DNA of 64,000 bases, taken from Pilaira anomala (lineage: Eukaryota; Mucoromycota; Mucoromycetes; Mucorales; Mucoraceae). Positions 12,970-25,088 of the stretch are shown here, one piece after another. The DNA lies in the NCBI GenBank assembly GCA_025716855.1, contig JAIXMQ010000066.1:84011-148010 (forward strand), in the 5' to 3' direction. The stretch's first letter is position 1; every line of letters starts with the position of its first letter. The notes under the pieces were generated by a model, which saw only the letters and a list, made by a program, of their open reading frames with translations, made no database searches and was not told the DNA's origin. The position numbers were made by a program, and so were the translations under genes.

Positions 12970-14180
12970 ATGCAGACAGACTTTCTCAATATTACTTTAA
13001 AGGCATGTCGTTAAAGTTTCCAAAATTATGTATCTTTAAATTTAAAACTTCCTTTGTATTATTTCATGATTCTGGGGACGATACTAAATTGCCGTAGGAT
13101 TGGTACTCTCCGTTCCCGACTGCTTCATACAACGGCAGCGCAGTCGATCGAACTTTTATGGAGAAGAAAAGCAACATAGTTGTATAAATAATCTTTAGAT
13201 TTGGAGGCCGTGACTAGTGGATAAAATTTTATGTCTAATAACTTCCCTTGGTAAAGCTAAATTGTTTTTTTTTAAAAAATATCCTAGTTATCAATTATTA
13301 AGATAAAAATATATGCAGAAATAGATTTTTAAGAAAAAAATGCCTACGTCAAGCACACAGTATATTTGTGATAACATACAAATATTGTTTATATTACAGA
13401 GCATATAGAAACAGTTTCCAACGAATGGATTTTGAATTATGATAAACTATTTACTCTGGCAAAAGAAGTTTTTTTATAATTTTTTACATAGAAAAGTGTA
13501 AATTTGTCCAACATTAATATGTCGCTTCCGGTTCTTCAGTGTGTACTTCCCGGGCGCTCGTGTACGAGTAATCTCTTCCTATATTTCTTTTTTTCTATTG
13601 TTCTCATTACGCTATACATTTTCTCTTTAAAAAAATATAAATAGTTTTGATCTTCATATAATCTTCTGTTCCATTCCCTTTTATTCTTTGAATTCTTTTA
13701 TTTTACATACTTTTTTTTAAAAAAATCAAATGACATGCCATAGTGATAGAAACACAAAAATTTTAATATCACATGAGAGTGAGTATACTATAAGCATAAA
13801 TAACTACAAGTGTATATTATATATTTTTAAAAAAGAAAGGAGATTTATCAAGTAGAATCAAAGGCAGTTATCTTTAATATGAAGATATACCAATTATTTT
13901 TTAATAAATGATAATAGCGGTAGGAATTATATGATATAGTAAAGTAGCAGTAGTAATAATAAGAGTCGGGGTGGTAGTGGGTTGGGATGTGTGAATATAA
14001 ATTATTCTATTTTTTGAAAGAGTGGGGATATTGTTCTATAAAGAAAAAAAAATGTAATGTAAATGTTATATATATATATGGAAGACATTCAAGGATTATA
14101 TAATCGAAATAAACGAATGATGATGTCTGTCGAATGGTGTAGAAGGGTATTATGTATAAGAGTAGTGTAACTGTAGAGAT
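12970..14180. other. Intergenic, no gene seen
   Basis: AT-rich DNA between POL3 and the next minus-strand gene. A slightly GC-richer patch lies near 13080-13160 and another near 13515-13570, but neither reads as a coding exon or tRNA. Short A and T runs are common. Confidence 0.6.
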
Positions 14181-14759
14181 TTAAATGCTATGGATAAGGC
14201 TTTCAGCATATTTTTCTTGACGGTCCATCTTAGTATCGATGGCTTTACCAGTAACCCAAAGGAGACAAGTGACAGCTGTACCAATGTAAAAGAGAGTGCC
14301 ATCTTGTAATACGGCGGGAGAAGCTAAGCTTGAAGGCTTCTTATTCTTCTTCTTTCCCTTAACACTTTCATTGGCTGCGTTATTTTCAGACCCTTCACTT
14401 TCAGCGGAATCTTTACTCTTTGTGGAAGTTTTACCTTCGGAGGAGCCTTTGACTTCGGAGGAGCCTTTACCACCAGCAGTAGCAGCTTTATCCTGGTCAT
14501 CTTCTGTTTCTTCGGTAGCAGTGACAGTTTCAGTAGCTACATGATCTCCCTTAGCACGTTTTTCAAAATAGCCATACACCAATTTGCTCTCAATATTATC
14601 GCTGGTCAACTAAATAACAATATCAGTAATTATTCATTTATGTATATTTATTTTGTTTAAGTTTACCATAATGTTATTGACAGGCTCTGTTACAGCAACA
14701 TTAAAAATGGCTACCAAAAGAACCAAAAAAGCAGATGGGATGAGAATAGAACAACGCAT
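14181..14759 (-). CDS. Unknown small secretory-pathway membrane protein
   Basis: I do not recognise the family. Two exons, 14759-14667 and 14609-14181, join in phase 0 to 173 residues. Residues 1-24 (basic MRCS start, then a run of Leu, Val and Ile) look like a signal peptide. The middle (about 55-125) is low complexity, rich in Gly, Ser, Lys and Glu, with GSSEVKGSSEGK-like repeats and a lysine run. Near the C-terminus LFYIGTAVTCLLWVTGKAI is a likely membrane span, followed by a short charged tail (DTKMDRQEKYAES). This suggests a type I membrane protein of the ER or Golgi with a disordered lumenal part. The signal peptide sits mostly in exon 1, and the splice keeps the frame, which supports a real gene. 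Confidence 0.7.
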
Positions 14760-17700
14760 TTTTATGTGATTTAAGAACAATAGATTAGGTGAAGAAACAA
14801 GAGTTATTATTTTTTTTTCTTTGAATTTTTCTATTCTATTTATATGAGAATTAATAAAAAATATTTCCATGTTAGTGGATATTTTGAAGATCATTTTCTC
14901 TTATTCCGTTCTTGAATTAAGTAACCGATGACACGGGTACCCCCACATTTGAATCTGTCTTATTTTTGCCTTTTAACGAAAGAAAAAAAAAGTAGGTATG
15001 ACAACGCGGTATCTGATTTAAGTTGTGAATAAAAATTTATCAGATTTTATTTAATTTAAAGATCCGTTATTGTTACTTTTTTTTTTGAAGATAAAGAACA
15101 GAATACATATAACCAAAGTATACCCTTCTGACACACATACATAAATAAATATAAAAAACATTGAAATGAATTTGATGCTTAATGGTAATACAGAGTATTT
15201 TATATGTCATTACGAAACGAATTAATTTCAATGCACGTCTCCCATTTTTTGAACACATTTGAAAGGTTACTCCGCATGTAGTTTCTAAACTTTTTTTCCG
15301 CAAATGTGGAACACAAGAATAAATCTTCCAAAGATAGTAAAACTACCAAAACTGTTGGTCCTACTTTTTTTTTCGATTTACAAAATTAAAATCAGTATAA
15401 TCTGTAAAATCTAATAAATTAGATTTATATCGATTGAAGACTTTTTAAAAAAGTCCAATTCCAGTAAAATTATATGCCAAGTATGCCCATACCAAGGTTA
15501 GATCAAGCGGCAAAAGGAAAAGATTGATGGGAAATGTTGATCTTAAACTGTTTTTATCATCAATTCCATCTGATAAGCGAGATGTACCTGTACGACATGT
15601 CAAATTAAAACCACGCTGAGGCCAATAGAAAGCGTAATCTAAGTAAATCTTAAGCGATCTTACCTCTCTTAAATTTATTGATCGTTTTTAGTAGTATTAT
15701 ATAAAGATAGTCCAGGGTCAGAACTGTTGGGGGTGTCCTTGAACCTTACTTGGTTCCGGGAAATCACTTTTTAGGTGATTTATCATCCTTATGAAGATTT
15801 TATTGTATGAGTAACACAGTTTTTTTTATACACTCTTCCGTTTTTTTGTTATACGAAGACAGTATTCATATTACCAAGATCATCTGAGCAATCAATTCGG
15901 CAGAAATATATGCATTTACAGTTAATATGTAATTGTACGTATATCTATTGTACCTCCGTAAACCTTTCGGCTATAAGAAATACTCCTTTACCCATGTCGG
16001 TATAAAATTAATATATTTTTCTTCTATTTATTTCTTGAGTTTTTATCTAACTAATTACATTTGCAATCGCTTCAATAAAAATATAAATATTATATTGTAG
16101 TCTTATTTTATCGCTAGTAATACCGTAAAAAAATAGTATTTTATCGATCGATACTTATCCTATCGTTAATAAATAATAGGTGTAATAATTCTTTTGTATT
16201 TTAGTTACAATTGCATCCATATGACAGGCCCAAGAAACCCCGGTTTATTTCGATAAAAAAAAAGTAAAGTTTTTTAGAAAAAAAAAAGTCAGGCAACTTT
16301 TCTTTTTGAAGATTTTCCTATTTGAATATGTGATTGTTGTACATGATAGTTATGTTCACCAAAAACAGTGGACCTTACTGTATTCCCAGTAGTAGCGGTG
16401 AGATAATAATATGGGTTATATATTAGACAGAAAAAGATGGGGCAAAAGAAGTATACTTTTAGTTAGTATAATATTATAAAACGATACATAAAAAGAGTTC
16501 ATTTTTGAAGTATATTATAACTATGGCATCATTTTCTCGCCATTATTTGTTTTAAACCCTCTAGATTCTCTCTTTATTTATTATAGAATGAGTAGCTATT
16601 TTTCTGTTTAAATGATTCAACTATCATTTGACATTTTTAAATCAGTGAGCCTTAAGACTAATGAAAATATTTTATGTATGAAACAATGACACTAAAAAAA
16701 ATCATATTTGGATGACACGCTTTCTTCTAGTTTATAAAAACCATTTAACCTGATGATTCCCATATCAATTTTCATAGAGGGCGTTTCTATATTTTTTGGT
16801 TAAATTTTGAAGAGTTACACCGTACGGATAAAACTTTTTAATAGATATCCTGACGGCGTCATTATTATGCTTTCAAAGGCAACAGAAAAGTATTTTGTAC
16901 AGCCGAGCTTCGAATATATAGTCGTGGCACCTTCATGAGATTTGAAAATAAGAGTACGGATACATTTCGGCTGAGGGTATGGATATATAAAGTTTCATGG
17001 GAACAGTGAGAATAGGATAATGCTCTACAAATTTTGCTATTCCTCTGGTTTGGAATTCACTTAGCGTAACACGGATTTTTCCGGTATATTTGATAAAGAT
17101 CATTAATAAGCTTTAACTTTTTTTGCTGCGATAAGAATGAAGTTACCTACAAACTACTGAAATATTTATCTATCAACTTTATAATAATTAATACATATTG
17201 GTAAATTTGAGACGGACGAGGTACAATAAAAGTATTGGTTCATTCCCTCTTATAGATGATGGTTTTTTGAAATAAGAATATCATCAATAAATCAGGCTTA
17301 ATAATAGTGAAACTGAATAAATTGATAAATTCTCAATCTATTTGCCCCCATTTACTTGATGAAATACAATATATTGTTTTTAGTTAAAACTGAAGGTCTG
17401 TATTTACCAGTTAAATTCAGCCTATTCAAAATAAATGCAGCCAATTTTTTTTTTCGGTATCACTTTTATCTGTACTATGTATTTGAGTGCGATATGAAGA
17501 CTTCAGAAGTTCAGAAGTTTATGCTGGAGCACAGATCAGTATTACATTATCATTTATTTAATTTGGAGCAGAATGTTATCCCATCACGAAGGTTTTGTTT
17601 ATTTGACAAATATGTAACAAAATACCTGCGATCGGTATCTATTTAATAAATCTGAATCAAGAAACAATATATTTTCAAGAACTAAGTGAAATCAAATTAA

Positions 17701-17905
17701 AATAGATTTTCCAATACATAGTAGGTAGAATTTCATCACAAAGTCCTTTCTGTTTATGTTTTTAGTTAAAAAACGCAAATCAACTTCGAAAATTATTTTA
17801 TTAAAATCACACTGCGTCCAAAGAGATACTGAAAAAATCCAGAGAACTGTTTTTTTTTCTTTATTTAGCATTCAGAGGGAATATATTGTGGTAACACTTT
17901 TGTGA
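14760..17905. other. 3.1-kb intergenic stretch, no supported gene
   Basis: AT-rich DNA with many stops in all frames. The only segment with gene-like composition is an 80-codon open frame on the minus strand (15445-15687) with no ATG, ending in a hydrophobic segment; it could be a relic or terminal exon. A plus-strand 96-codon frame at 17356-17646 has low-information composition and no recognisable motif. Confidence 0.5.
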
Positions 17906-18867
17906 CTATTCTTCAGTTTTACAAAGAGCAATAGCACTGAAATGTGTCTCTTCAGGATCTCTTGCCATATATTGTTTCATAACTTTAGCAGAACACTAAT
18001 AATAATATACGTATCGTTAATAAAGAATGCCAAACCCTACGCTTATCTATTTTTGTTTACCTTAACAAGATCGGGACATTTTCCATGATTAATTGGAAAT
18101 TCTTTTCTACCATCCAATTCATAAAGGTGCTGGTCAACTTCAACAAAGCAAACAAAGTGAAGATCAATCGAATCTTCTCTGTCAGGAGCAACTGTTTGAC
18201 CATCATAAGCGGCAGCTTCATGAATAGAAGCCAATTCGGTACAGTTTTCCAATAACTCTACGCGCTCTTCAATGGTTGAATTTTTAGCCTTTTGGATAAT
18301 ATCATTGAATAAGCCAGGACCTTTAAAAAAATATAACTTAATATATCTGGTTAATGCAATATATTTTTTTTTATCAAATTACCAATAATTTCATCATCAC
18401 TACTAGCAAGAGAGTGTAATAAAGCAATCATACCACAAGCGTTTGAAATAGTTTGTTTAAAGAAGACAACTTCAGGGCTGATATATTGTCCGCATTTTGT
18501 TATGCGAGCTTCTTCTTCTGCCTTGAACTTTTCGTAAGCTTCAGTGATGGGAAATAAGAAAATGATGGCTTGAACAGGTCGAGGTATCATAGCTAACAAT
18601 TCAGGGTCAAAACCATAAACGTCAACATAGTTCCACTTTCTGTCAACTCCACATTTGTGAACAATCTAGAAAAGAAAAAAGTTTAGTTGAACTTGAATGC
18701 ATAAATAGAATATATGCACACGCTATCTAACGTTACCTCACTCCAAACCTACAATATATACTTTATAAATACACGTAATAGATATAAATCATTCAAAGTT
18801 ATTTTACCTCAGGGTTTGCTTCAAGAGGAACCCATCTTCTTACAGTTTTTTGGTTATCTTCAGACAT
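17906..18867 (-). CDS. Ubiquitin C-terminal hydrolase, UCH (peptidase C12) family
   Basis: Cysteine protease that removes small adducts from the ubiquitin C-terminus (UCH-L1/L3 and yeast Yuh1 type), cytosolic or nuclear. Five exons, 18867-18808, 18748-18737, 18665-18383, 18320-18061 and 17995-17906, give 234 residues, the family's usual size. Visible: RRWVPLEANPEVWSEIVHKC at the start; the oxyanion Gln and catalytic Cys in FFKQTISNACGMIALLHSL; the catalytic His in DLHFVCFVEV; and the Asp in LYELDGRKEFP. The second exon is only 12 nt (codes VWSE), yet it is needed to keep the conserved start contiguous. The gene is divergent from the R3H gene with about 296 bp between start codons, so the two probably share a promoter region. 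Confidence 0.95.
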
Positions 18868-19163
18868 TATTTCGAAAAAGTAATAGTGAAGGTATAAGTG
18901 GAAAAGGATGATATCCAAATTCCGATAAATATATAAGTAACGAATAAAGGTGGCTTGTAAACTATTTTTTTTAGAGAGAAAGAGAGTATCAAGGACAACA
19001 CATACCCCCTCTTTTAACGTCTTATTCAAACTTATTCTTTTTATTTCATTTTATCTTTGTATATTTTTGAGGTAATTATTTTGTAAATTATCTTGAACAT
19101 ATTAATGACAAGATATTATATAGATGAAATAACACGTCAACTAATTATAATAATAATAGCCCA
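18868..19163. promoter_or_regulatory. Shared upstream region of a divergent gene pair
   Basis: These 296 bp separate the start codons of the UCH hydrolase (minus) and the R3H-SUZ protein (plus). The stretch is AT-rich and contains no open frame with coding character; I see no specific factor site I could name. Confidence 0.45.
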
Positions 19164-19305
19164 ATGTCTAACCATATTCGAGATGAGCAACAACCGCAAA
19201 GACAACAATACAGAGTCATGAACCCTGCTTCCGACAATAACGCTGTATATCCATATCCTAATAATATGCCTTATGCTGAACCAATAAATAATTATTATCA
19301 ATTGC

Positions 19306-19393
<88 letters not shown>

Positions 19394-20133
19394 GTATCAA
19401 CCACAATATACATTCCAAACTTTTGTACCAGCGCAACCACCTGCTTTACAACAATTCAGTGATCCTGTTGTGCCAACTGAGCCTGATGAGTTTATAATTG
19501 ATTTATTAAGAAAGCCTCAAGAGAGATTATTTCTGTTAAAATTAGAATTGGAAATAGAAGCATTTATTAAAGATGAACAGTAAGTGTGATTTTTTATTTT
19601 CTGTTTTCTTTTGTAATACCAACTCCACATTATAGAAAACTTCGTTTAGATTTACCTGGTATGAATTCTTATCAGCGCTTAATGGTCCATAAACTGGCAC
19701 CTTATTATAAATTAAACCATTATCATGATGCTATGAGAAAGGGCGTATACGTTTGTAAAACATTTATTACAGAATTGTAAGTTTGAATGAAAAACAAGGC
19801 AGAATCCTTCTTAATTAACTCTCCGATTTTTTTTTTTTTAGACCAACTGTCAGATTACCTGATGTTCGTTTGGATGATACCGAAAATACTGGTGAAAATA
19901 CTGGTGACAATGAAGATAATAATAGTAATAACAATAATAATAATAATAATGATAACCAACCTGCTCCACAATTTAAAATCATGCGTCGATCCGCAGGATC
20001 CAGTCCTTCTTCACGTAATTCAAGTGCTGAAGATGCTTCAAAGGAAGCTAGAAAAAACATGACTTTTGAAGAAAGAAAGACAGCTTATGAGGAAGCAAGA
20101 GCTCGTATTTTTCAAAACATGGAAACTAAATAA
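19164..20133 (+). CDS. R3H-SUZ domain RNA-binding protein with polyglutamine tract
   Basis: Likely cytoplasmic single-stranded nucleic-acid-binding protein of the R3HDM/Encore type. Three exons, 19164-19579, 19636-19776 and 19842-20133, give 282 residues. The N-terminal 80 residues are Gln/Tyr/Pro-rich and include 30 consecutive Gln (19305-19394), 29 of them CAA. The R3H domain spans about residues 105-185, with the RxxxH signature in SYQRLMVHKLAPYYKLNHY. An Asn-rich run follows (about 205-215). The C-terminus has a SUZ motif (MTFEERKTAYEEARARIF). Order R3H then SUZ is the standard arrangement. The CAA tract is a pure trinucleotide repeat and probably length-variable. Confidence 0.9.
19305..19394 (+). 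repeat. (CAA)29-CAG microsatellite encoding 30 Gln
   Basis: Ninety bases of uninterrupted CAA triplets ending in a single CAG, inside exon 1 of the R3H-SUZ gene. The near absence of interruptions suggests recent slippage. Confidence 0.97.
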
Positions 20134-20215
20134 AATGATTTTTTGCTTAAAAAAGATAATCTACATCTGTTCTATCAGACACCTTATTAGTATTATTTTT
20201 TAAAGTATTTTTATT

Positions 20216-20244
20216 AGGAATATTTTATGTAATAAAATATTCCT
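20216..20244. terminator. Perfect 13-bp hairpin after the R3H-SUZ gene
   Basis: AGGAATATTTTAT, a three-base loop GTA, then the exact reverse complement, about 83 bp past the stop codon. It would form a 3' UTR hairpin or be a simple palindrome. A role in 3' end formation is inference only. Confidence 0.4.
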
Positions 20245-21614
20245 TTAAAGAAAATGAGTGAGATCAGTATAGACGATAAAGCTGGACTTATAATAGATCG
20301 CTCGTGGACCAGAAGGCCAACGCGTTTAATTTTAAAGATAAACAGGATTATGAATTATGAGCCTGAATTGACTGAAAATATTATACTTCAATTCGGATGT
20401 AAACTTGGATTTTTTTTTAAATAATATAACGAGCCTGCAAAGAAAATCAGTTAAGCTGTACCTTTCTGTTGTAATTGTAATTGACTGCTATATATTAGCT
20501 GGTAATTAGCTTGATAATTCGATGAGACAAACTATAAATAATTCTTCGCAATTTACCTACCAATAATACCCAAACACAAGCAAGGTTCACATATATAGCA
20601 ATACCATCTTACTTGAGTCGCCACAGAAAACCTGAAGCTACTCTTGAAAAGTTGTAGTTATTTTCTTGAAATTCCTTTGCCTTGAAGAAAATAAAATAAA
20701 AAGGCGTTTCTTTTTAAGGACACTTTTTTTTAATAACTACAGTATTGATTACTTTTTTATTACTCTCTTGCAATGCAAATAAACTTCTCCCTCCTTCACT
20801 TCAATTCTACCCCAATGCGGTTTTAAACAAACTAAATGCCCACTTAACAGAAAATGCATAAAAGACCACTCTAAACAAAAAAATAATACCTACTCTAGCA
20901 TACTTTTTGAATTGCAGATAATACGGTGTATCTTCACTCATCTAGTTTTTTTTTTAAGCTCTTTCAAAAAATATTTTCTGCACGTACATTTGAAGAATGA
21001 TAGCTTGAATTATACGTCTAGAGATAAATGCCCTCCCCAAACATAAAATTAATTACATATCGCCACATGATAAAGTTTACACTTCATGCAGAAATTGTTT
21101 TTCTCATCATTATTCTTCATCGCCTAAACATATGTTGAATTACTTTTTCTCTATTGAACATACTTCACTCATCGTATACAGCGATCTTATTTTTTTATTC
21201 AAACAACTTAATGTAATACTCCAATTAATATCTCGTATTATAATATTACATGCAATTCATGCGTAGGCAACGTGCAGTATCCTTATTCAACTTTTACTAC
21301 GTATATATATTTATCTCTATGACTATCCTCAGCAATTATCCAACTTATGTAAATACCCCTTATAATTATCATTCAATAAGGTAAACAACTATTTTCTCTC
21401 TCAATTTTCTGTGACCACCATTCTGGTTTTTTTGTAACGGACTGTATCAAGAAAAGGCAGGTAGTTTTTTGTTAATTTTTTTTTTTGTAAATTAAGTTTT
21501 TTTTATTAAACTTGATAGTCACACATACTCGTAGAGGTGGGACTTGATATAAAATATGGTATGTATAAGGGAAAAAAGAGAAGGGGAAGGATGATATAAA
21601 ACTATATAAAATTA
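20245..21614. other. Intergenic, probably includes the LINE 3' tail
   Basis: No gene seen. The right-hand part should hold the 3' untranslated end of the minus-strand LINE. Poly-T tracts around 21478-21506 read as A-rich on the LINE strand and are candidate tail sequence, but I could not fix the element's 3' boundary or a target-site duplication. The left part is plain AT-rich DNA. Confidence 0.4.
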
Positions 21615-24218
21615 TTATTCGGTATACCCATTCAATAGAATATGGACTTGTCGATTGATAGTGTTAATGATTGATTCAGTAAGAAAAGGAGTATCCTTGA
21701 TTATTAGTTGCCAGAATGCATTCCAAATGTAGAACTGTGTAGTTGAGACGATGACAAAGAAAGGAAGGTACAGATTTGACCGATAATGAAAAGGGGACTG
21801 TATTGAGTATAATGCATTAAGAATATCAATGTTGGTAAAAGAAAAAGTCGGATAGTGATAACTGAGTATGGTGGTCCAAATAAAGTTCTTTTTAGGACAT
21901 TGCACAATAAAATGATCAAGGCTGTCTTCAGGTGAATTGCATAATCGGCAGGTTATATTAGAGACAGTACCAATTTTTTGTAGATATTTAGCCGTGGGCA
22001 GTTTCTTCGAGATAACTCTGTACCAGTGGGATCGGACATGAAGTAGAAGAGGAAGTGACCAAAAGACTTTGAATGCTTTCTCGGATATGGGAGCGAAAAG
22101 AGAGCTGGGTCCGTCAGTATTCAGGGTTCGATATATGCGAGAGGCGTATTTCATCCATAACACATTACTTTTCACTTGGGTGACAAGGCCAGAAGAGTTG
22201 AATATAAGTTGAGTTGCTTCATCGACGTTTTCTACAATATGATCAAATATGTATGGATGTAATTTCACCGTTCGAAGTTCCAAGATTTCTTTTTTTAGTT
22301 TGCGACATAGATTTGGTTTGAGAGTATATTCAGTTTCAACCTGGAGTCGTAGGCGACGAGTCAGTGTATCATAAACAAAAAATTTATAAGCAGGAAATTT
22401 GGGATGTCGATGCAACCAATGGTCAGAAGGATAGCTACTAAAGAAATAAGGTAACGGGAGCTGTAATAAAGTGCTGATAGTGCACTGTGAGAAATCCAAT
22501 TTGATATTAAAGTGATCAAAAGCACGGTAACAGGCATGGATAATGGAGGTTGGGTGATTGAGCGGATGGTTACGCCATTCAGGGATAAAGAAAGACATTT
22601 CCGGGGACAATGGTGCTGGGGTAATCAGAGACATATGATACTTGAAAAAAGGCCGAACAAGTTCTGACGAATTGGACTGATAAAAGACATGATGAAGATG
22701 TCGCATTTGTAATACTAGATGTTGCGTCACTGGTAGTAATAGTCCAACACCACCATTAGAAAGGGGTAAACTTAGTTGTGAAAATGATACCATTGGTCGC
22801 TTTTTTTGCCAAACATAATTGTAAATAATTGTCTGGAGCTTATGTAAAAAGGCTTGAGTAGGTTGAAGTAACCGTAAAGAGTACCAAACTTTTGTCATGA
22901 TTAGTGTGTTGGCTACTGTTGCGCGACCTCGCAGTGAAAGGTTCCTCGTAGAATATAGCTTGATCTGCTTTATGACGATATTAATTAGCTTGTCTTGGAT
23001 TATATTTCTCTGCTTAGTGGTGTACACCATATAAAATCCGAGATATCGAAAAGGTTCTAAAGTAAATTTGTGGTAATAGGTGGAAATGTTATTCTGCTGA
23101 AGATAACGATCCCAAACTTCATTTTTTTTTCCATTGAGGGAAAAAGCTTCGGTTTTGGACTGATTGAATTGAGCATTAGATACAGCGGAATATTGTTGTA
23201 GATGTTGGTGTAATCTTTGAAAATCATCCTGTGTGTTAAGTATTACGCAGATGTCATCCGCGTAAGCTATAGTTTTGATTCGATTTTGAAACCCGTTGTA
23301 GTCATATTGGTACCCAATGATGGCATCGTCATGTTGTATAGCGATAAGAAGTGGTTCCAAAGCCATATTAAATAAAATTGGTGATAACGGATCTCCTTGT
23401 CGTAACCCTCGATGCTGATTAACCGTGGATGTAAAATACCCGTTGACGTTGACTTCAATGAGATTACTAAAGAAAAAATTATCAATACAATCAATAAATG
23501 GCTGATCAAACCCTAGTCTTCTCATAACTTGAAATAGGTATTGAGGATTTACTCGGTCATAAGCTTTTTCTTGATCAAGTAAGAGTCCAATTCCTTGATA
23601 GTCTTTATATCTGGCTTGATTGAGTAGTAGGTGAAGCAACAAACCGTTCTCTCCAATAAATCGTCCCTTCATGAAGCCTGTCTGAGCTGGCTGTATAATA
23701 CGATTCATGATTCTTCCCATACGATTATTAATAATTCGAGAAAGGATCTTCGCATCACAGTTTATCAAAGATATCGGTCTCCAATTTTTTAAGTCTGATA
23801 GATCACCTTTTTTCGGTAAGAGTCGAATACGAATGTCTTTCCAAGACTGTGGAATCATGTTATTATTAAGAGCGTTATTATAGACTTCCAGTACTAGAGG
23901 TTGTAAGATCGGCATATTAACGAGAAAATTAATGTATGGATAACCCAGACCATCGTTACCTGGGCTACTCTGCTTGGGACAGCGTTTCGCTTGTTCCAAT
24001 ATATCATCAATCGTAATTCGGTCCATCAATCTAGAGTTATCTCGAGTGTCAAGTGTTCGATAAAATGGAATTCCATTCAAATATTGATCTATTTCCCTAT
24101 TTTCGACAGGATCCAAATTATACAATTGTTGATAAAATTGTTGTACTATGTCTTTCATTAGTTTTTTGTTAATTGGTTTTTTATTGTTGTTCCTTTTTTT
24201 TTGCTGAGTTTGGAGCAA
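21615..24218 (-). mobile_element. Non-LTR retrotransposon (LINE), 5'-truncated reverse transcriptase ORF
   Basis: An 867-codon frame, uninterrupted, encoding most of a LINE ORF2. Reverse transcriptase motifs are ordered and intact: LPKKGD...NWRPISLINCDAKILS (about 134-160), LLLDQEKAYDRV (212-223), GLRQGDPLSPILFNM (271-285) and IAYADDICVIL (318-328), with both catalytic Asp present. A C-terminal CxxC...HxxxxC zinc knuckle (CRLCNSPEDSLDHFIVQC) fits the zf-RVT domain. The N-terminal AP-like endonuclease is missing and the frame opens without an ATG, so this is a 5' truncation, usual after target-primed reverse transcription. The clade looks L1/Tx1-like from motif style, which is a tentative call. 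Lack of stops implies a fairly recent insertion. Its truncated end lies only about 160 bp from the start codon of the divergent downstream gene. Confidence 0.95.
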
Positions 24219-24380
24219 ATATTTAAAATTTTAAATTTTTCATGTAACACTAAAGGCAGATCCTCGTGCTTCCATGAGCCTTTACATTGCGGTTATTTAA
24301 TAATAGAAGAAAAGAAAAAATCCCCTTTTGATTTATTAACATCTTTTTTTCCCTTTTCTTTTAACAAAACAATAATAACA

Positions 24381-25049
24381 ATGGGAGCACAAGTAGTTGA
24401 TTACAGAGTATCAACTCTAGTTGTATTATGTAAAGATTGTGGACATGATGTAGGACTATATCCAGCCCGCCATAAATGTGTATCTGTAGAAAGACCAGCA
24501 ATGCCAGCATTACCCAGTAAATATCAACAAACAACCCCATTACCTGCTTCGTTTCAACTAAATGCAAGAGCAATTTCTTCTGCCTCTACCTCTTCTTCTT
24601 CTTCTTCACCTAGTCCAAGTTTTTCATCAGTTGAACAAACGAATTCTAAATGGTCATCTCGATTAGGTAAAACTTCCGCTCAAGAACCAGAACAAAACGA
24701 AGAAGATTCGGTCTATTTCAATAACTTTGCTTCCAACTTACCAGAAAATCATGAACAGCCAGCAAGCGGAAAAAAATTATGGGGAAAAGTTAAGCAAAAT
24801 GAAAAATGGAAACAATTAAGTGAAAAAAGTATGTCTATATATTTATAAAATTAAGCTTTTTTTTTAACATTTTGTTTATTTGTTTATTTTTTAAAAAAGA
24901 TGAAAAACCAAAACAATCTGGTAAATTATGGGGAAAATTAATGCAAGCAACACAAAATATGGCAGATAAAATACCAAGCCGTGATGATCGTGGAGCAGGT
25001 AAAGAAATAAAACAAACCCTTCTCTCCTAAATAATTTTCAACTAAAAAC

Positions 25050-25088
<39 letters not shown>

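Noticed and set aside
17356..17646. 96-codon frame
   Set aside because: Composition is that of random AT-rich DNA; no splice-linked partner or domain found.
19137..19440. Leucine- or valine-run proteins on the minus strand
   Set aside because: Antisense reading of the CAA repeat.
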